Assembly (NCBI GenBank): GCA_036768485.1
Contig: JAVLUZ010000151.1
Coordinates: 1,644,419-1,708,418, forward strand
Reading direction: 5' to 3'
Length of the DNA stretch: 64,000 nt
Origin: Mermis nigrescens
Taxonomy: Eukaryota > Nematoda > Enoplea > Mermithida > Mermithidae
Under the pieces are notes generated by a model. It made no database searches, was not told where the DNA came from, and saw only the letters and a program-made list of their open reading frames with translations. Both the position numbers and the translations under genes were made by a program. Shown in pieces: positions 25,621 to 36,736 of the stretch; the first letter of the stretch is position 1, and each line of letters begins with the position of its first letter.

Positions 25621-26373
25621 AGTGTTTTTTTTTGTACAAGGTCCGTTTGTACATGTACAAAGATGGTCCCCAAAAGTCTTTGTACATTTTGTACATGCAA
25701 AATTTTGTGTACTATAATATAGTACAGTAGCGATTTTAGTGTGGTAAAACAGGTTTTTCGATCTTTGGTAGTGTATTTTAGCTAATTTCTGGGTTTCTGA
25801 CGCCAAAAATTACTAAAAATTATCTGAACACGGCGCGAAGCGCCGAAAAATATTGACATTTTTCCATTCTAAATGCAAATTCTGCCATTTTAAAGATATA
25901 TAGGACAAATAATTCATCAGCTCGGCGCGAAGCGCCGAAAATTTTGGGAATTTTACACCTTTTTACAGTTTTTGTCTTTCTAAAAATCTTTGTTTATTTT
26001 GTACACACAAAATTTTTGGGTACTATAATATGGTACAGCAGCGATTTAGTGTCGTAAAAACAGAGTTCTTTGACTTTCCGTAGTGTTTTAGCTAATTTCT
26101 GGGTCTCTAAGGGCAAAAATCACTAAGAATCGTCTTAAAATGGCGCGAAGCGCCGAAAAATTTGACATTTTTACTTTTGAAATGCAATTTCTGGCATTAT
26201 AAAGATATATAGAACACACAATTATCTCAGTTCGGCGCGAAGCGCCGAAATTTTTTTAAATTTTAGACCTTTTTTTCAATTTTTGTCTCCCAAAAATCTT
26301 TGTACATGTACAAAGACGGTCCCGAAAAGTCTTTGTACATCGGGAAAATCTTTGCCGAATACAAAAAAACCGT
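25621..26373 (+). mobile_element. hAT-like element family D (AGTG-polyT-GTAC ends), long copy
   Basis: Ends AGTGTTTTTTTTTTGTACAA and the reverse complement of ACGGTTTTTTTGTATTCGG, flanked by the 10 bp repeat GGGTCAGGCC (25611-25620 and 26374-26383). The interior contains four GGCGCGAAGCGCC hairpins (25831, 25923, 26142, 26233) and GTACAAAG/CTTTGTAC palindromes, laid out as two related half-units. Non-coding. Confidence 0.88.
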
Positions 26374-26383
26374 GGGTCAGGCC

Positions 26384-27170
26384 CGTAAACTTTTTTAAAA
26401 GTGCCTTTTTTGGGCTAGAAAACGAAATTTACTTGTCAAAAACACTGTTTTTTTACGTTTCGGACAATGCTCGTCCTTTCTGGAACACAAAAACGTAACA
26501 AAATTTTCAAAATTGAAAAAATGAGTAACTTGAACAAATTATTGCCAAAAAATGTATATATGGCGCGAAGCGTCGAAAATTTGAGATATTTGAGCCAAGA
26601 ATGAGCTAAAAACGCATAAAAGATAAAAGTTGGTAAGAGTTTTGCAACTTTTACCAGTTTTTGCGAAAAATTGGCAATGCTGGAAGGTAAGGGTCGCAGC
26701 CGTTTTGCGTGAGGGGGGTTCAGTTGTCATTCAATCCTGGGGGGTCAAAACCCTCAACTCCCGCATTCCAGAAGACGTCTGTTCGTAACCTTACATGCAC
26801 AGCGTGGGAATTCTGGGGGAAATCTAAAAGTGCCTTCTTCGTGCCCAAAAATGGTGGGTACGCGTCAAAAACATCGTTTTTGGCGTGTCTGTCATGTTTT
26901 TAGTGCATAAAAATATAAAGCATTTCAAAAAATCTAACGAATTGACTAAAATATAGTGAAAACGTGAGTATTTAGCGCGAAGCGCCGAAAATTTGACACT
27001 TTTAAAGTGAATAGATGGCTAAAAATACTTTAAAAGGCACTTTTTCTACGACTTTTCGGGTAAATTTTAGAAACTTTTGGAAAATTGTCAATTCTGGGGG
27101 GGTTAAAATTTTTCTGGGGATGTACCCCCCTTCCCCCGCCCAAAATCATGTACGCTCCTATTTGGAGAAG
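26384..27170. repeat. hairpin-bearing dispersed repeat, two degenerate units
   Basis: GGGAATTCTGGGG, AAAGTGCCTT.TT.G, GTCAAAAAC and a GGCGCGAAGCG(C/T)C hairpin recur at about 25597-26600 and 26790-27010. They reappear inverted at 35190-35540. No termini could be fixed and no gene is present. Confidence 0.5.
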
Positions 27171-27305
27171 TTAGTAGACAAAAAGCAGACATAAATACAT
27201 CATTCCGCTTCAGCTTAGTTTGACTATACACTGCTACTCTGGTAATAAATCTCCTTTAAAAATATGTCTTGAGGTAAGTCAATTTTTTACATTTAATAAC
27301 CAGAC

Positions 27306-27376
27306 AAAATAGAAAGCAAAGAAAAAAAGAAAAAACAAAAAACAAAGAAAAAGAAAAAAAGAAAAAAGAAAAAACC
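27306..27376. repeat. A/G-rich low-complexity tract
   Basis: About 70 nt made almost entirely of AAAAAG/AAAAAC units. It has no coding capacity. Confidence 0.9.
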
Positions 27377-27445
27377 TAAATGTTATGATTTTACATCAAA
27401 GCTTCACATTTTCACCACAGATTTTCATGAGGGTGTGGTGGGTAG

Positions 27446-29082
27446 TAGGGTTGTGCCGGGTCCACTTTTCTCGAAAATTCGGGTCTGGGTCCAAAATTTT
27501 GTCAACCTCGGGTCCCGGTCCGGGTCCAAAAAGTCGGACCCGGCGGCGGGTACGGGTCCGGGTCCGCTGCATTGTGTTGTACCTACCAAATCACCATATC
27601 CTATCAATTTTTCCCACATGTCCGTATGCTTGCACACTTATTTGTTAGTTTTTTTGTTCCAGGTAAGGTTCAATTCAGGAATGGTGCAACAAAGCAGCGT
27701 TTTTTTGTACAAGGTCCGTTTGTACATGTATAAAGATGGTCCCCGGAAGTCTTTGTACATTTTCTACATGCAAATTTTTGTGTACTATAATTTAGTACAG
27801 TAGCGATTTTAGCGTGATAAAATAGGGTTTTCGATCTTTGGTGGTGTATTTTAGCTAATTTCTGGGTTTCTGACGCCAAAAATTACTAAAAATTGTCTCT
27901 TAGAACGGCGCGAAGCGCCGAAAAATTCAGCTTTTTTCCATTCTTAATGCAAATTCTGCCATTTTAAAGGTATATAGAACAAAGCGCCGAAAATTTCTTG
28001 GGAATTTTACAACTTGTTACAGTTTTTGTCTTCCCAAAAATCTTTGTACATTTTGTACACACAAATTTTCGGGTACTATATTATGGTACAATAGCGATTT
28101 TATTGTGGTAAAAACAGAGTTGTTAGACTTTTGGTAGTGTATTTTAGCTGATTTCTGGATTTCTAAGGGGGAAAATCACTAAGAATCGTCTTAAAACAAC
28201 GCTAAGCGCCGAAAAATTCGACACTTTTCCTTTTGAAATGCAGTTTCTGCTATTATAAAGATACATATGTAGAACACACAGTTACTCATTTCGGCGCTGA
28301 AGCGCCGAAAATTTTTACGAATTTCCGGCCTTTTTTTGCAATTTTTATAAAATAACCAAGAAAAATAGAACTGACGAAATTAACACAGCAGAAGTAAACA
28401 ATATGCGCTAAAGCTATAAATATTTGAAAAAGTATTATTTTGGAAACTATTTGTACATGTGCAAAGACGGTCCCGAAAAGTCTTTGTACATCGCGAAAAA
28501 TCTTTGCCGAGTACAAAAAACACTACAATAAAGGATTATGCAAACAAACAGCTGCGCACTAAGTGGCGACTGTGTGTCTGATGCCTGTTTGTGCTTGCAG
28601 CACGACCCCCAAAGAACGTCTTGATAAACGCTTGTAATATGCTAATGCGTATCGTTTCTAAAAGTGCAGCTATAAATAACTTAAACCGTGCTTTATATTA
28701 TGCACGACTCGCTGTGATCAAATTTGATAGGCGAAATGGCAAAAAATGTTGTTTATGAAATACAATATGATTGAAGTTGACCTTAAATTTTAATGTTTGG
28801 TGAGGCCATCAGTTTCTTGCTGAGTGGATTAAAATGTTGAAAATGATCCAGTTGCCTGTTTTTAGGCCTACGTCATTTTTTCGTTGTTTTTCAATATTAC
28901 TGCTATGCAATATGCATGCATTATATATTTGGACCCGGACCCGGCAACATTTGAAGGTGGGTCCGGGTCTAAGTTTATGGATTCAGCCGGGTCCGGGTCC
29001 AAAAATTCAGGATTATCGGGTCCGGGTACAAAATTTTAGCCGGGTACCCGGCTATTTGGTCCGGGTACCCGGCACAACACTA
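27446..29082. mobile_element. TIR element TAGGGTTGTGCCGGGT with GGGTCC subterminal repeats
   Basis: The left end TAGGGTTGTGCCGGGTCC and the right end, the reverse complement of TAGTGTTGTGCCGGGTACC, are inverted. Arrays of GGGTCCGGGTCC-type repeats lie just inside both ends. The architecture parallels the TAGGGATGCAGCGGG family. A family D element (27695-28525) is nested in it. The flanks GTGGGTAG and GTGTGCTG are only a weak 8 bp duplication. Confidence 0.75.
27695..28525 (+). mobile_element. hAT-like element family D, nested
   Basis: From CAGCGTTTTTTTGTACAAGG to GCCGAGTACAAAAAACACTA, flanked by CAACAAAG and CAATAAAG (7 of 8). It has the same two half-units and GGCGC hairpins (27906, 28292) as the copy at 25621. 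One hairpin (27981) is half lost. Confidence 0.82.
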
Positions 29083-29094
29083 GTGTGCTGTACC

Positions 29095-29360
29095 CACACC
29101 TGGGCATGGGGCCTTTTGGGGAATATGCCCCCCCCCCCCCGAGAATACCAAAATATCCCCCCTACATAAAGCAAAACTACCTTCTAGAATTCACTTTTTA
29201 AAAATTTTTTCGTTTTTTCCGCAATCTTTGGATGCCAATGGGTAGTGCTCGCTGAGATTCGTTTAAAAATTGTATGTTTTTTCGCCATAAAACCATTTTT
29301 AAGGCCATTTTTTGACCTCTGAAAATCTTGCACTCTGAATTCGAGAGCCGCCCACCTATG
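29095..29360 (-). mobile_element. hAT-like MITE family A
   Basis: From CACACCTGGGCATGG to CCGCCCACCTATG, flanked by GCTGTACC and GTAGTACC (6 of 8). It lies 12 bp from the end of the TAGGGTTGTGCC element. Confidence 0.82.
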
Positions 29361-29977
29361 GTAGTACCCCTCAGTGTTCAAGACTCAAGTCGCTGTCGGA
29401 CGATTTTTCATGAAGGAAGACCCGTTAAATTTTTTTTAAACTTATTGTCTGCTATCGCAAAAGTGCAGGTAAATATTAGAATTTAATACACCAATACAGT
29501 ATTATGAGTGTAGCTCGTAAGCAAGTGAATAAACAGACTAAACACTATCAAACATGTGTGTAACCGCTCGGAAATTTTGAGAGAGGGTTCGTCGAACTTT
29601 GGCGGATCCTGGATTCTGTGACGAGGGGGGGGCGGAACCCCAATTTTCCTAATAATGTCAAAATTGTCCTAAAAATACGTCCATTTTTTCTTAAGTATCG
29701 TTTTTTGTCGTCTTTTGTTAGGCAGAATCATTTGTGATTCGACTAGGTTGGAAATTTCCGAAAGTTTCCTGCGAAAAAGCGCAAAATCAATGCAAAAATT
29801 CGGCGCAAAGCACCGACAAATTCATTGTAAAAAGTGAAAACATCCTTAATCATTACGCAAACTACTCATCTGACTTTAAAATCTTAAAAATAAAGTTTTT
29901 ACAGCCCTAAGAAAATCAGTAAATCTCATTGATGAATACTATGGCTAAAATGTTAAAAAATAAAATAATAATAAAAT
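29361..29977. other. intron sequence with a family B fragment
   Basis: No gene. A family B-like end (TTTGGCGGATCCTGGATTCT, 29599-29618) and a degenerate GGCGC hairpin (29801) are the only recognisable items. Confidence 0.5.
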
Positions 29978-30166
29978 CAGGGGCGGATTTAGGGGGCGGC
30001 GGCCCCCCCCCCCATTGGCCCAAAATAGTGCGCAAAATTAAGGATTTTTGAGCGATTTTGGCGATTTTTGGGTTAAAATGGCTAATTTTTCCGCCTAAGT
30101 CAAGGCCCCCCTCTCCCTTAGAGGTACCGCCCCCCTCCCCTAAGGAAAATCCTGGATCCGCCACTG
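29978..30166 (-). mobile_element. hAT-like MITE family B, perfect TSD
   Basis: Ends CAGGGGCGGATTTAGGGG and the reverse complement of CAGTGGCGGATCCAGG, flanked by a perfect 8 bp duplication AATAAAAT (29970-29977 and 30167-30174). Confidence 0.93.
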
Positions 30167-30174
30167 AATAAAAT

Positions 30175-31131
30175 CATAAACCCTCTCTGAATCCGCGCTT
30201 TTCCTCGAATACATATGACGGCTGGAATTATTGAGCGGGACTCTCCGGCTATTCTCAGAAAGGGAGAGGGGGGTAAGAGACTCCAATTTTTGCCAAAAAT
30301 GGCAAAACAACACCCAAAAATGGTCAGAAAAGCCCAAGTTTTTGCCTAAAATTAGGGGGTGAACATCAAAAATTTCCTGATTTTGGGACTTTGGAATATG
30401 TGGTGAATCGTCTAACTTCGGGTGAGGGTCCGCACACCTAAACTCCCTGTCACGGGTATTGTCTTTAACACTTGTTAGATAGCGGTGAGAGGGTGGTTGA
30501 TCTTAAATTTTCGGTCAAAAATGGAAAGAAGCGTCTAAAAATGGCAAAAAAACGTAGGTTTTCGCCAAAAATCGATTTTGGCTCGGGCAAAGATTTTCGG
30601 AGCCATCTTTTTACAATGTACAAAGACTTTTCTGGGACAAAGTGTTAGTAATTTTAACGTTTCTTAAGTATTTTTCAGCAAAATTTCAAAAACAATTTTC
30701 GGCGCTTTTCGCCGAGTTTCGCTATAATAGTCTATTAAGCTTCAAGCGCAGCCATCAAAAACTCCAAAGTCAATGTAATCTCAGGCATCCTTATGCGTAC
30801 GTAAACATCGTTTGCGTCTATGTACTGTTTTCTTGTGCAAAAATAAGGACTATTTGATAAATTCAAACTGTTTTCTGCCGTTCATATAAAATTGACTAAT
30901 TTGTCCTGATTTTGTATTGAATTTAATAAGCGCAGTGGTGTTAATTACGAGATTCAAGCAGCATATTACGATCTCTGCATCATTTCCGATTCCGGAATAC
31001 ATGATTTTTTAGCTTTCTTAGTCGAGTTTTAGTTGTAGATAAATGCAACCGTAGACTCGTAAACATTTCTGCGCTTTGCGCCGAACCGACACTATCAGCT
31101 AACTTTGACAAATTAATCCATTTTTAGGCGA
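30175..31131. other. intron sequence without a gene
   Basis: No coding signal. A short family D-like piece (CTTTTTACAATGTACAAAGACT, 30608-30629) and two degenerate hairpins (30698, 31071) are the only repeats noted. Confidence 0.5.
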
Positions 31132-31139
31132 GATGTGGG

Positions 31140-31408
31140 CCTACGTGGGCAGCAGGGAACAAATTCTGGGGGTGCAAGATTTTTTTGAAGGTCAAAAAAT
31201 GGCCTTTAAAAATGGTGGTATGGCGATAAAAACACCATTTTTCGATGTTTCTCATCGAGCACTATCCATCGGCATCAAAAAATTGCGAAAAAAAAACGAA
31301 AAAATTTTCAAAAATTGACTTCTGGGGGGTATTTCGATTTTTGGAGGGGTATTTTTTGGTTTCTGGGGGCGCATACCCCCCAAACCCCACCCCCCACGCC
31401 CAGGTGTG
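31140..31408 (+). mobile_element. hAT-like MITE family A
   Basis: From CCTACGTGGGCAGCAGG to CACGCCCAGGTGTG, flanked by GATGTGGG and CATGTGGG (7 of 8). Confidence 0.88.
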
Positions 31409-31837
31409 CATGTGGGTCGCTAATCACACACTGGTAATATGTAAAAATATGAATCTATAATAGTATATCTACATATTATATGTATAAAAAAATTTTCGTC
31501 GCACAGAAACTTTACAGGAGATCTTTGTACATGTACAAAAACATTCGCACTAAAAATCAGTGTAGGCTGATAATATTATAATATTAGACTTACTTAATTT
31601 ACTGGTCTCCCATGCAGAGATTGCACCCCTCCCTCAACAATGCTTCCTGAGAAACTATGATGCTCGCTGCAAACCCAGCATTGACTCTAAATGAAAACAA
31701 TGAAAAATTGCGGCATAGAATTTTGTATTACCTGCCTTTTAAACTATTGTATTTCCCAGACGTGTGCCATCTTAGCTCTATGGGCGCATGTGTCAGGGGT
31801 ACTGTGAGCTAACGCTTCGCTCTTCCTATGACAAATT

Positions 31838-32088
31838 CACACATGGGCGTGGGCGGTTTTAGAAGTTGAAATACCCCCTCCCCCCAGAAATCAAAATATC
31901 CCCCAGAATTAAAATTTTGAAAATTTTTTCGCTTTTCTGGCGATTTTTTGATGCCATTGGATAGTGCACGATGAGAAACGTCGGAAAATGGTGTTTTTTT
32001 TCGCCATACAACCACTTTTAAGACCATTTTTTGACCTTTGGAAATTTCTTCAACCCTTCGCCTAGAATTTCGGTGCTGCTCACCTATG
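31838..32088 (-). mobile_element. hAT-like MITE family A (present in both duplicate copies)
   Basis: From CACACATGGGCGTGGG to CTGCTCACCTATG, flanked by GACAAATT and GACAAATC. The same insertion with the same flanks is at 54759-55006, so it predates the duplication. Confidence 0.9.
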
Positions 32089-32546
32089 GACAAATCCCTT
32101 CGCTCAATTCGAAATTTTCATTACATTGCATATTGTAGCGTACGCTTTATGTGTTCATTTTGTAAATGCGTGGCTTATTGTTATTGCATTCGCTCAAACA
32201 AATGAGTGAAATAATGCTTTGTCACGTTTATTGTGTAAAGTTATTAGTTTGTATCTTAGAGAGGAAGTGTTTTTATTACTGTAAGTAACTAAAACAATTC
32301 AGAACAGTCATCAAACCTGTAACGTTCAGTATAAAATTCAGTATTGCATTTGTTTGGTGTAAAGTCCGTTATCGCAGAAACCCTAACTTTCGCAACGTAC
32401 ATAATATTGTAAAGCTATCTTAAAAAACGGCTTACACCCGTACATGGGCAGCGACCGAATTCTGGTGGGTCCGATGGGGCAATATTGCCAAATATAGCAC
32501 CGAAATTCAATTTTGGGGATTTATCGATTTGGGGGGTCCAGACCAA

Positions 32547-32757
32547 GCATGGGCAGCACCAAAATTCTGGAGGTGCAAAAGGTCGAAATGGTCTTGGAAA
32601 TGGTGTTATGGCGAAGAAACACCGTTTTTTAATGTTTCTCATCAAGCACTATCCATTAGCATCAAAAAATTGCAAAAAAACAAGAAAGTTCAAAACTCGA
32701 ATTTTGGGAGGTATTCGGCTTTCTGAGGCGGTGCATACCCCCACCACGCCCATGTTT
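32547..32757 (+). mobile_element. decayed family A MITE (also in copy 2)
   Basis: CATGGGCAGCACCAAAATTCTGG through CACCACGCCCATGTTTGG matches family A in order. It lacks a readable target duplication. The counterpart is about 55462-55675. Confidence 0.7.
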
Positions 32758-32914
32758 GGTCCAGAACCCCCAACTTTCCCCTCCACGCCCCTGTGTGCTC
32801 ACGCCGCTTTAATTGTCAGTCTTTAATTTGCTTTGCATACCCACCACCACACCCATGTTTGGTCCAGTCCAGAACCCCCAACTTCCCCCTCCACGCCCCC
32901 TGTGTGCTCACGCC

Positions 32915-33129
32915 CACACCTGGGCGTGGGGGGTATGCAACCCCCAGAATTCAATTTTTGAAAATTTTTTTCGTTTTTTTCGCAATTTTTTGATGCCAAT
33001 GGATAGTGCTTGATGAGAAACGTCGAAAAATGGTGTTTTTATCGCCATACCACCATTTTTGAGGCCATTTTTCGACCTTCAAAAAAATCTTGCACCCCCC
33101 CCCCAGAATTTTCTTGCTGCCCACGTATG
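32915..33129 (-). mobile_element. hAT-like MITE family A, confirmed by empty site
   Basis: It starts CACACCTGGGCGTGG, ends CTGCCCACGTATG, and is flanked by a perfect 8 bp duplication CTCACGCC (32907-32914 and 33130-33137). The duplicate copy at about 55820-55835 has a single CTCACGCC with no insert, which fixes the boundaries exactly. Confidence 0.97.
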
Positions 33130-33247
33130 CTCACGCCCCTTTAATTGCCAGTTTCTAACTTGCTTTGCACGGTTCTTTGTTGCCATATTTTGATTTACTT
33201 CTCATTTATTTCATTTAAATGGCCTATTACTTTCATGTCTTGTGAAG

Positions 33248-33380
33248 TCAAAAGCTGCGACCAATTGAAGGGGAACATACGCGTGATATTTTACGCGAAT
33301 TACATTACACCGATCGGCAAATTGAAGCTTTGATAAAAGAAGATGCGATCAAGTGTGCTGTTACCAGATCCAAACTATAA
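33248..33380 (+). CDS. AMACR: AMACR terminal exon with peroxisomal SKL end
   Basis: The acceptor is TTTCATGTCTTGTGAAG|TCAAAAG. Joining to the previous exon gives a split Gly codon, then Q-K-L-R-P-I-E-G-E-H-T-R-D-I-L-R-E-L. The exon ends C-A-V-T-R-S-K-L and TAA (33378-33380). GEHTxxIL is the conserved end block of the family. SKL at the C-terminus is the canonical PTS1 import signal, implying a peroxisomal protein. It lies inside a segmental duplication; a second intact copy is at 55939-56071. No AATAAA was seen in the next few hundred bases. Confidence 0.93.
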
Positions 33381-33519
33381 TTTTGCTTTTTAGAATAATC
33401 GTGTCACATATTCCGATGCTTGATGCATATGTGGTATTTAACTCTACAATCCGCTTTGCCTATCTCCACCATTTTTGTTTACACTCAGTCGACTGAGTGT
33501 AAACAAAAATGGTGGAGAT

Positions 33520-34184
33520 CAGTGGCGGATCTAGGATTTTCCTAAGGGGGGGGGGGTGGTACCACGGTTTTTTTTTGTACTCGGCAAAGATTTTTCCCGA
33601 TGTACAAAGACTTTTCGGGACCGTCTTTGCACATGTACAAAGATTTTTGGGAAGACAAAAATTGCAAAAAAGGTCTAAAATTCGGGAAAATTTCGGCGCT
33701 TCGCGCCGAAATGAGTAATTGTGTGTTCTATATATCTTTATAATGGCAGAAATTGCATTTCAAAAGTAAAAATGTCAAATTTTTCGGCGCTTCGCGCCGT
33801 TTTAAGACGATTCTTAGTGATTTTTACCCCTTAGAGACCCAGAAATTAGCTAAAACACACTATGAAAAGTTGGAGAACTCTGTTTTTACCACACTAAAGT
33901 CGCTGCTATACCATATTATAGTGCCCAAAAATTTTATGTGTACAAAATGTACAAAGACTTTTGGGGACCGTCTTTGTACATGTACAAACGGACCTTGTAC
34001 AAAAAAAAACACTGGGTGGTACCCCTAAGGGGGGGGGGCGGAACCCTGACTTGGGCGGAAAAATTAGCCGTTTTGACCCGAAATTCGCTAAAAAATCGCT
34101 CAAAAATGCTTAATTTTTCGCACTATTTTGAGCCAATGGGGGGCGGCCGCCCCCCCGCCCCCCTCCCCCCTAAATCCGCCCCTG
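33520..34184 (+). mobile_element. hAT-like MITE family B carrying a nested family D element
   Basis: It starts CAGTGGCGGATCTAGG and ends with the reverse complement of CAGGGGCGGATTTAGG. A perfect 8 bp duplication GTGGAGAT flanks it (33512-33519 and 34185-34192). It is absent from the duplicate copy, where the palindrome is continuous. The nested element occupies 33564-34013. Confidence 0.97.
33564..34013 (-). mobile_element. hAT-like element family D, nested in family B
   Basis: It runs from ACGGTTTTTTTTTGTACTCGG to TTGTACAAAAAAAAACACT, flanked by the repeat GGGTGGTACC (33554-33563 and 34014-34023). Two GGCGCTTCGCGCC hairpins (33693 and 33785) lie inside. At about 450 bp it is the compact one-unit form of the family. 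Confidence 0.93.
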
Positions 34185-34203
34185 GTGGAGATAGGCAAAG
34201 CGG

Positions 34204-36060
34204 ATTGACACTAGATTTTTTAAGCCTTTGCTGCTAGTTGACCTTAAACATGTGTATATCTACGTTTTTTGGCATATATAAGGGGGCGACCGCCCCCCCC
34301 CCTACCTATTGGCCAAAAATATTTGGCGAGATAAATAATGGATATGTAATTTGAGATGATTTTGGCCGTCAATGATCATAAATTGTCAAATTTTTCCAAC
34401 GCTCAACGCTGGACCTCTTAATTCACTTTCTTGGTGGCCCGGAACTCATTTTTGCTCATGGAACAGGTTTCAAAATTGTTTCGAGTGGAGAAACATCGAT
34501 TTCAGCATAGATTCCTTTTATTTTCAAGCATTACTTTTGAAAAGTTTTGACGTTCTGCATCAAAATTCATGAAATCGGGCGGTAAATTGAGCTTTTGAAC
34601 TTCCTTCCGCCAACTTTTCTCAAATTTGTTCGGAGCTCTGCGCCGGATTTCTGCTAAAGTCAATAATTTTTTCAAACAAAATAGTCCAACGTTTCAAAGT
34701 TTGTCGGAAAAATGTTGCGTCAAACGCGATTTAGACAATGTAAAATGCCGAAGAAAAAACTCCATTTCGCAGACAAAGGGAAACCTTGGACATATTTTTG
34801 ACTGCTTTAAGAAAAGTTGGGGGCCCCTCCTTAAGAAAATCGTAGATCTGCCGTTGTTCAACATCAGCAGATGCGAGATTGGCCATGCAGGTAGTTCTTT
34901 CTTGTGTCATATAAATGTCAGTCATGTAGGTGCCTAGATAACTAACTATTTTAGGCAATTTATGTCCGGTGTTTATTGTCAATAAATAACGTTTTTAAAA
35001 AGCATATAGTAAGCATACTACACCTATGTACATACTCGCCTTAAGATGCCGTCCCGTCCCCATCTGTCTTACCCTCGCATTATGTCCACAGAATAACATG
35101 AAAAATCTATACTTTAATTTGGAAACTAGCAAAAGGAGCGCTTCGCTGCCCCTTTTGCTATGCAGACGTGTTCTTGTGTGAGGCTTTGACCCCACAAAAT
35201 GCCTGGTGACACCAACCCGCAGAATTGTCGATCTTTCGTCAAAGTTGCAAAAAGTGTGCCTTTTTCATCGTTTTTAGTTGATTTTTAACTAAAAATTTCA
35301 AATTTTTGGCGCTTCGCGCCATATACACATTTTTTGACTATATTCTGTTCAATTTACTTAAATTTTTTGATAATTTTTTACGTTCTGATGTTCTATATAG
35401 AAAGAACGAGCATTGTCTGAAATGTCAAAAAACTGTTTTTGGCGTGTACCCTTCGTTTTTTAGCCCAAAAAAGGCACGTTTTAAAAACCTTCTGGACTTG
35501 ACCTTCCCCTCAGAATTCTCATGCTATACATGTATGTTGCTACATATGTCTATCTTTTTTTGCAAGTGGGTCGCTTCGTTCCAATTTGCCGAAAAGATAG
35601 GACCAGCATCCGAGTATTTAGTCCATTCAAACTTTACAACTTTCTCTTTTGCCACGTTCATCTATACTGTCCATAGTTTGGCATGTACTGTACACCCCTC
35701 TGAAATTCTTTTCTATGCTTCTTTTGTCAATAGAAATATCAATATACTGTTAAGGAGCAATAATCATAAATTATCATTCTATGACTTAAATTATCATTCT
35801 ATTTCGTTTTGAGCTTTATGCATTATTTTCCTGCTTTTGTTACAAAGCACATTGTGTAAACTGAGCAGCAAAATTGAAGTTTGTCCGCATCATTAAGACA
35901 TGCAACGTTTTATGCAAAATCAGCCGCTAGAAGCAGATATATTCGAAATTACCTACATACATCAGCATTTTTGAAAGTCATGCATTTGAAACTTTTGGTT
36001 AGTTTTACATCGAATTGCAGTAAAAGATAGATATAGCTAATTGGGCGCTTCACTGCTCTT
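34204..36060. other. non-coding part of duplication copy 1
   Basis: No gene is supported. A hairpin-bearing repeat (35190-35540, hairpin at about 35309) is recognised. The open frame of 168 codons at 35306-35812 crosses that repeat and has no recognisable domain, and its counterpart in copy 2 is broken up. Confidence 0.55.
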
Positions 36061-36235
36061 CAGTCCCACAAGTGACGTTGCTCAGGCGCGAAAGGCTACA
36101 GGCGCCTTTGAGTCGGCCGAAATTTCATATTTTGTAAACACGCGTGTTGAGAGAAAATTGCGAGGCGCATGTTACACCAGGCTCCTGTAGGACATCCGTT
36201 TGAGCAACGTTACTTGTGGTTTTGACATTTGCTAG
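36060..36235. mobile_element. Tc1-type MITE, CACAAGTGACGTTGCTCA ends (in both copies)
   Basis: CACAAGTGACGTTGCTCA near 36067 and the reverse complement of CACAAGTAACGTTGCTCA near 36208-36225 form an inverted pair. It is related to the ends of the MITE at 36549. Counterpart: about 57965-58130. Confidence 0.7.
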
Positions 36236-36324
36236 ATCCATCTTTTTTCACAAATGGAGTCGCTTCACTTCCCATTTGCAACAGGATAGATGCGTATAAA
36301 GAAAAAATTGATATGCTGCGAATT

Positions 36325-36546
36325 GTCGCGTGGGGGGTATGCATCCTACTCCCGAGAAACCAATATACCCCCCACAAAATCAATTTTTGAAGATTTTTCT
36401 TGTTTTTCGCAATTTTTTCATGCCAATAGATAGTGCTCGATGAGAAACGTTGAAAAATAGTGTTTTTTTCGCCCTACCACCATTTTCAAGGCCATTTTCT
36501 TATCTTTGAAAAATCTTGCACTCCCAGACTTTTCTTGCTGCCCACG
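36325..36546 (-). mobile_element. family A MITE, left end decayed (in both copies)
   Basis: The body from GCGTGGGGGGTATGCATCC to CTTGCTGCCCACG follows family A. The TA within its right terminal CCCACGTATG has been used as the target for the small Tc1-type MITE at 36549. Confidence 0.8.
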
Positions 36547-36548
36547 TA

Positions 36549-36736
36549 CAGTCAAGACCACAAGTAACGTTCCTCAATCGCATGTCCTACAGGCACCTGA
36601 CAGTCTAAGTGACAGGCAGTTTTCCCTCGCCGCGCATGCTCACCGATATAAAATTTTGGCCGACTCACAAGCAGGTCACAGGCGCCTGTTGCCTGTCAAG
36701 GCTGTGCTTGAGGAACGTTACTTGTGGTCTTGACTG
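36549..36736. mobile_element. 188 bp Tc1/mariner-type MITE, copy-1 specific
   Basis: Perfect inverted ends of about 29 bp start CAGTCAAGACCACAAGTAAC. TA is duplicated at 36547-36548 and 36737-36738. The duplicate copy reads straight through (CCCATGTATGGTCC near 58443-58456), giving an empty site. Confidence 0.95.

Larger units (their letters stand above)
33451..34203. repeat. 80 bp perfect palindrome, split by a MITE
   Basis: The left arm begins CCGCTTTGCC at 33451 and the centre is GTCGAC. The right arm is interrupted after GGTGGAGAT (33519) by the family B element and resumes at 34193 with AGGCAAAGCGG. The uninterrupted version is at 56142-56221. Confidence 0.93.

Noticed and set aside
25831..26247. 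Regularly spaced GGCGCGAAGCGCC hairpins as a CRISPR-like array
   Set aside because: Spacing is irregular, the repeats are short and lie inside a transposable element, and the genome is eukaryotic.
35306..35812. 168-codon ORF in duplication copy 1
   Set aside because: It crosses a dispersed repeat, has no recognisable domain, and is interrupted in copy 2.
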